Assembly (NCBI GenBank): GCA_037951105.1
Contig: JBAMJV010000888.1
Span: 1-64,000, forward strand
Length of the DNA stretch: 64,000 nt
Direction of reading: 5' to 3'
From: Echinarachnius parma
Taxonomy: Eukaryota; Echinodermata; Echinoidea; Clypeasteroida; Echinarachniidae
The notes beneath the pieces were generated by a model. It saw nothing but the letters and a program-made list of their open reading frames with translations, had not been told where the DNA came from and did no database searches. Shown here in pieces: positions 59,835 to 64,000 of the stretch. A program made the translations under genes and the position numbers. Every line of letters begins with the position of its first letter. Position 1 is the stretch's first letter.

Positions 59835-60190
59835 TCAAGGGGTGCGAACATACGAAGGGGTTCCAGACCAGAAAAAGGGGTGCCATTAACTTGAACAAGG
59901 TGCTACATAACTTTAATAACAATAAAAGTCAGATTTGAGTCAGAAAATGGTACGGAGGGTACGGGGAAGGGTAGCAAGGTTGTTACTTTCCCTATCAATA
60001 AAACCCTTTTTTCCACCATGGGTGCGAACACACTCTGGGGGTCCATACCAGAAAAAGGGGTGCCATCAACTTGAAAAGGGTGCTACATAACTTGCCCGGT
60101 TGCCCGGGCCAAAAGTAAAAGTCAAATTAGGACCAGTAGATTTGGTCAGAAAATGGTAAGGGGGTACGAAAAGGCCTATAATAGGGAAGG
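59835..60190 (+). repeat. Tandem duplication, about 178-bp unit
   Basis: Both units have gggtgcgaaca, then ccagaaaaaggggtgccatt / ..catc, aacttgaa, gggtgctacataact, and tcagaaaatggta followed by gggtacg. Confidence 0.85.
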
Positions 60191-60910
60191 GGAGGGGGAA
60201 GGCACCACAGTAATGAGTATATTTCCATCCCTACAAAAGCTAAATTGATTGCCTACGGGAAACTGTATGGTGGCCCTGTATTACCTCTATAGGGATTGCA
60301 AAATCTAGTGGGGAACATGTTAATGTTAATTTTCCTAACAAAACTTATTTCCAAACCACACATATGAAGAAAACAAAAACCTTAACCCTACCCATTTACC
60401 CGGCGAAGTAATGTCATACTATCGGATCGTCCATATACCCGTCATAGAGGTCAGAAGTGACGTAGTTATGTGGTGACACTTTATTGATAGGGTTAACAGC
60501 TGGGACGAGTGGTCAGTACCAATTATTATCTGATGGACACTGGAAAATGTAATTGTACACCACTCGATTCCCCTAAAGATAAAGCAACATGGCATTGATG
60601 AGTTCGTACACTGGAATTCTAGATAGCTATTACGATCTCGGGTTCCGAGTATCCCGGATTCCGCTTGGTCATTTGCCCGTGTCAAGGCAAAGTAAACTCT
60701 GATGATATTCTTGAGGGGGGGGGGGGGGATGGGGGGGGGGGGGGGACCACTAAAATATACTTCCGTTTCTTATCGTTCATGATCATCTAACTCATTTTCT
60801 TTATCGCATGTCTTTCTCAAATTGTAGTTGTACCTGATTCCTTGATCACATACATGGTAAGTGTACCCTTTATCTGGTATAACATGACTATTATGGGCAC
60901 TGCAAATTGG

Positions 60911-60988
60911 GCTTTGCTGGGAATCGAACCCTAGGACTCTAGATTGGCATAAACGATTGACGCTCAAGGCCTATCAGCCACATAACTC
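60911..60988 (-). repeat. tRNA-like module
   Basis: On the - strand an A-box-like GTGGCTGATAGGCCTTGAGC and a B box GGGTTCGATTCCC give a tRNA-sized unit. Stems are imperfect. Poly-G runs at 60715-60728 and 60731-60745 lie upstream in the window. Confidence 0.6.
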
Positions 60989-61120
60989 CTTTTTAAAGGT
61001 AGTTATTTCTAGAAGTTGTTTCCAATGCTTGGTCTATCTGGTTATTTGGTTTTTGCAGACGCGTTCAATCAATATTGATTAGTTGCGTCCATAGGACCGC
61101 CCTTTAATGTCACCACCCGA

Positions 61121-61198
61121 GAGACGCAGCCTAGGTTCGAACCCAGGCCGAGTAGTGCGAAGAGCAGAGCTCTGACCACTAGACCAGGTCCAGCTCTT
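61121..61198 (-). repeat. tRNA-like module, Glu/Lys-type A box
   Basis: On the - strand, CTGGTCTAGTGGTCAGAGC matches an A box well, and GGGTTCGAACC is a B box. The strong match to the D-arm of tRNA-Glu type genes suggests a tRNA-derived SINE or pseudogene; acceptor pairing is poor. Confidence 0.68.
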
Positions 61199-61599
61199 CA
61201 CCTCTATCTACGAAGCTTTAACTGGTTACTAAACTCTCGCCTGGTGGTCAGTAGAGACCAGAATGGCAGCCCCTCCTGGCAGCTGTGACCGGTAATAACA
61301 AAATTCCAGCTTTATCTCCTTGAAGAGAGGCGACGGATTTGCATTTGAAGGCGTTATCAGGACATGGGCCATATAAAATAGATAAAACAGCGTATAGAGG
61401 AAATGAGGTTAAGAAAACGTTTGCCTACGATTAGATAGCGGCAGTGTTGGCCTTAACTCATATCGCTTGCGAGAACACGATGTGCCTTGTATTAACTCTA
61501 TATGGGAATTGTAATATCCAGGAGCGAATGGCTTAATTGTCTTTTCTGGTTCTTGTAATGTTATTTTTGGGGTCCCGAGGAATTCGGCCAGGGATGTAG

Positions 61600-62240
61600 G
61601 GACCTGATTCAGTGATGAGTAGAGAAGCTTTAATAGGATTCTGGACTGTGGATTCGGGACGGCTGTGGTGCGTGGTCCCTTTTCGGGAAATTGTCAAAAT
61701 GTTTTAGTAGACTAAATGATGAATGAGGAACAGATGATGTGCCTGCATGGCGAAGAAGAAATAAAAGTGTTCAATAACCCATTAGATAGATGTGTTATCA
61801 CGACTGAACAAATGCAAGGTTAATTGATGACATACAGTATATTGTTATACTCAAATATTTCAAAATGTTTTGTTTGTTTGTTTACATTTGTTCTTATTCA
61901 TATGGAATCTTTTTTATTTATTTTTTTTACTAACCTTTCAATCTGCTCTTTTTGTTGAATGTACAAATACGTTTTTGCGAGTAATTTAAGTAGTAACTCA
62001 ATTGTTACCTCAAAGGAGATTTTAAAAATTCAACCAGTCAGAGAAGGAGTGATTTGATACCAACATGTGCAGATAAGCTTCAAGGGTCTCTACTGGGGAC
62101 TAGGTGGTCCAGGGAGAGATAGTACAGTCATCGCCGGAAATTATCGAAATGGTTAGAAGACTTAAATGATAAATGAGGACTAGTTCATACGTCTGATGCG
62201 AAAGAGAACTAAAGAGAAATTTGAAGAATCCATGAACTTT
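61600..62240 (+). repeat. Diverged direct duplication, about 450-bp spacing
   Basis: Related pairs include gggaaattgtcaaaatgttt / cggaaattatcgaaatggtt, agactaaatgatgaatgagg / gacttaaatgataaatgagg and gcgaagaagaaataaa / gcgaaagagaactaaa. A third, weaker relative is suggested by gtattacctctatagggatt (60279) and gtattaactctatatgggaa (61489). Confidence 0.65.
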
Positions 62241-63795
62241 TCTTCAAAGTTCATCGAGTGCGAAGTTGTAATGGTTGGCGCCAATACGTACAAAAATGCA
62301 TTTTCATCTTTTCTTTTATCCATCAGTTATGCGTTTCACTGCCATTGAAAGTTCACTTCAATATAATATTTAATTAATTCAATGGAACTGATAAAAACAT
62401 TATTATTATTAACATACAACATAAAGTTAAGATCATTGTACAGTTAGTTGCTGTGGATCATGATCAGTAATTCATAATTTCCTTAATATTGAATAGCACT
62501 TTCATTAAGTATAAAGTTGATACAATCGGACCCGAAAAGTATTACATATAATGTGGGTCGTTTTATTATTCTGTGTATAGAATTATAGGCATTTATATCG
62601 AACTTTTCTCAATTAAAAATAAATACAAAGTAAGATGTGTACAGTTTTGTCAACGCACGCTTGTAAAGGAAGGTCATATAGTAGTGTATCTGCATTTATA
62701 TACAAAATAATGTAAAGTAGTCGATCGTTTTGATTGGTGCATTCTAAAATCGCTCCACCCACATATTGTAATGCAAACAGCAAATTTCTTTCCTGCTTAT
62801 AAATGTAGCCTTTGTCTTCTTCTAACTAATTGATTTTGTATGTAATTACGTAAGAATTCTCCCCCCCCCCCCTTGCTTGATTCGGAATACCGTATATAGG
62901 GCGTGCTCGCCATACAGATGATATCGAGCCACAATGCTGCACGCATGCAGACTTATAACTAATTGCATTATCACAATAAAATCTCATTGTATACGAGACC
63001 ACAATAAAACATATAATTTCCATATAAACCTTACGGGGGGGGGGGGGGGGGGGGGGGGGAGTGAGACTATTGTCCGGGTAGAATTGTTTTAACATAAGTT
63101 CCGACTGTGAATATATTGGATTTCTATTGTGCATGAGAGATGAACGGATTTTAGGTCAAACTTAATTCAATCATCTTAAATACACCGAGCAGACAAACAC
63201 GGTCTACTCTATTGAAATACATTAAATTGTATATAAATTGCCATCAGAATAATCCATATCGACCCATATACTACTCTACTCCAAAAGGCTTAGGTACTCT
63301 CGTAAAATCATAAACTGTGTCGCAGAAAATGCATTTCACGTATTTTTCAATGAAATACTTTGTGTAGTCATTCATAAGAAACCTTTACCATTCCATATTT
63401 CAGCTATTTAATTTAAATTCTCAATGTACGATTGTAACGTAATTAATTGAACCGTACAGTTACAGGGTGTGTTGTATGAATAGTTGTGTTTAGGGTTAGG
63501 GTTAGTGTTATGGTTTATATGGTTAGGGTTATGGTAAGCCCAATCCATCAAATGCAAGATGCGTTTAATCGGAAAGTTACGATTTATATAATCTCAGAGT
63601 TGTATGAAACACACCCACTGGTAAATTCATCGTGACATCCCCATACATTATTGGCATGTTCTAACAAGTTGTTCTTAAGACGTAAGTTCCCTCAAATATC
63701 GTTATATATTACACAATATTACAATGAATACCATCTGTATACAAATAGTACCGATATACTGCTTGAATTGGACATACATTTTTCAACAAAATTAA
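62241..63795 (-). other. Intron DNA of receptor B, no gene seen
   Basis: A C run is at about 62861-62872 and a 25-G run at 63035-63059. A short TTAGGG-like stretch (ttagggttagggttag) lies near 63490. No gene recognised. Confidence 0.5.
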
Positions 63796-64000
63796 AGGGA
63801 TAGTTGAGTTCTGGTAGAGAGAGTACAGTTTTAGTCAAACTGAATTTTAGTAACCAAAACATGCACTATTACATTACAAACGACTAAGTAAAAAGCCTGT
63901 TATCATTAAAAAAAAGAGCTGTTTAAACTAAAGAGGGCGCTTTCAAAAAATGCATTTTTAAAACCATTTTAAATAACATATTGTGCATGTGATGTTTTGT
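63796..64000 (+). mobile_element. TTAA family B element, cut by the window end
   Basis: It starts TTAA-AGGGATAGTTGAGTTCTGGTA and continues with acaaacgactaagtaaaaag, cctgttatcatt, gagggcgctttc and gtgatgtttt, matching the family B element at 28112. The right end lies outside the window. Confidence 0.82.

Noticed and set aside
63485-63535. Telomeric repeat (ttaggg).
   Set aside because: Only two or three adjacent units in mixed sequence; too short for an interstitial telomere array.

Overview
The window looks like animal nuclear DNA, most likely from a marine deuterostome invertebrate (echinoderm-like). This is inferred, not proven. The reasons are split vertebrate-style neuropeptide GPCR genes, very long introns, AT-rich non-coding DNA with GC-rich exons, abundant short inverted-repeat elements, tRNA-derived repeats and many poly-G/poly-C tracts. 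There are no operons, ribosome binding sites, rRNA genes or CRISPR arrays.

Only two protein-coding loci can be supported. Both are rhodopsin-class receptors that resemble prokineticin receptors (PROKR). Receptor A is on the + strand: exon 1 (about 951-1463, N-terminus to TM3) and exon 2 (41829-42576, TM4 to C-terminus) are separated by an intron of about 40.4 kb. Exon 1 cannot be read in one frame as given; exon 2 is intact. Receptor B is on the - strand: only its last exon (50971-50200, TM4 to C-terminus) lies here, and its first exon must lie beyond the right edge. In both genes the intron interrupts the DRY motif in phase 2 (DR^Y). The genes are convergent, with about 7.6 kb between stop codons, and their second exons agree at roughly half of residues by eye, so they are probably old local paralogues. 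A short relic resembling the start of exon 2 sits about 150 bp upstream of the real exon 2 of A.

Layout: 1-950 5' flank; 951-1463 A exon 1; 1464-41828 A intron, filled with repeats; 41829-42576 A exon 2; 42577-50199 convergent intergenic DNA with a GATC-dense stretch next to B; 50200-50971 B last exon; 50972-64000 intron of B.

The non-coding DNA holds at least ten kinds of non-autonomous inverted-repeat element. Two families are flanked by TTAA, and one copy is nested inside the other. Two elements are long hairpins with arms that look perfect. There are also four tRNA-like modules, all on the - strand, several tandem repeats (periods of about 30 to 465 bp), and many microsatellites. I saw no transposase, reverse transcriptase or other enzyme gene, and no convincing new multi-gene system. 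The points most worth checking are the broken exon 1, the exon relic, the shared receptor features, the nested TTAA elements, the tRNA-like module inside an inverted-repeat element, and the GATC-dense 3' flank of B.
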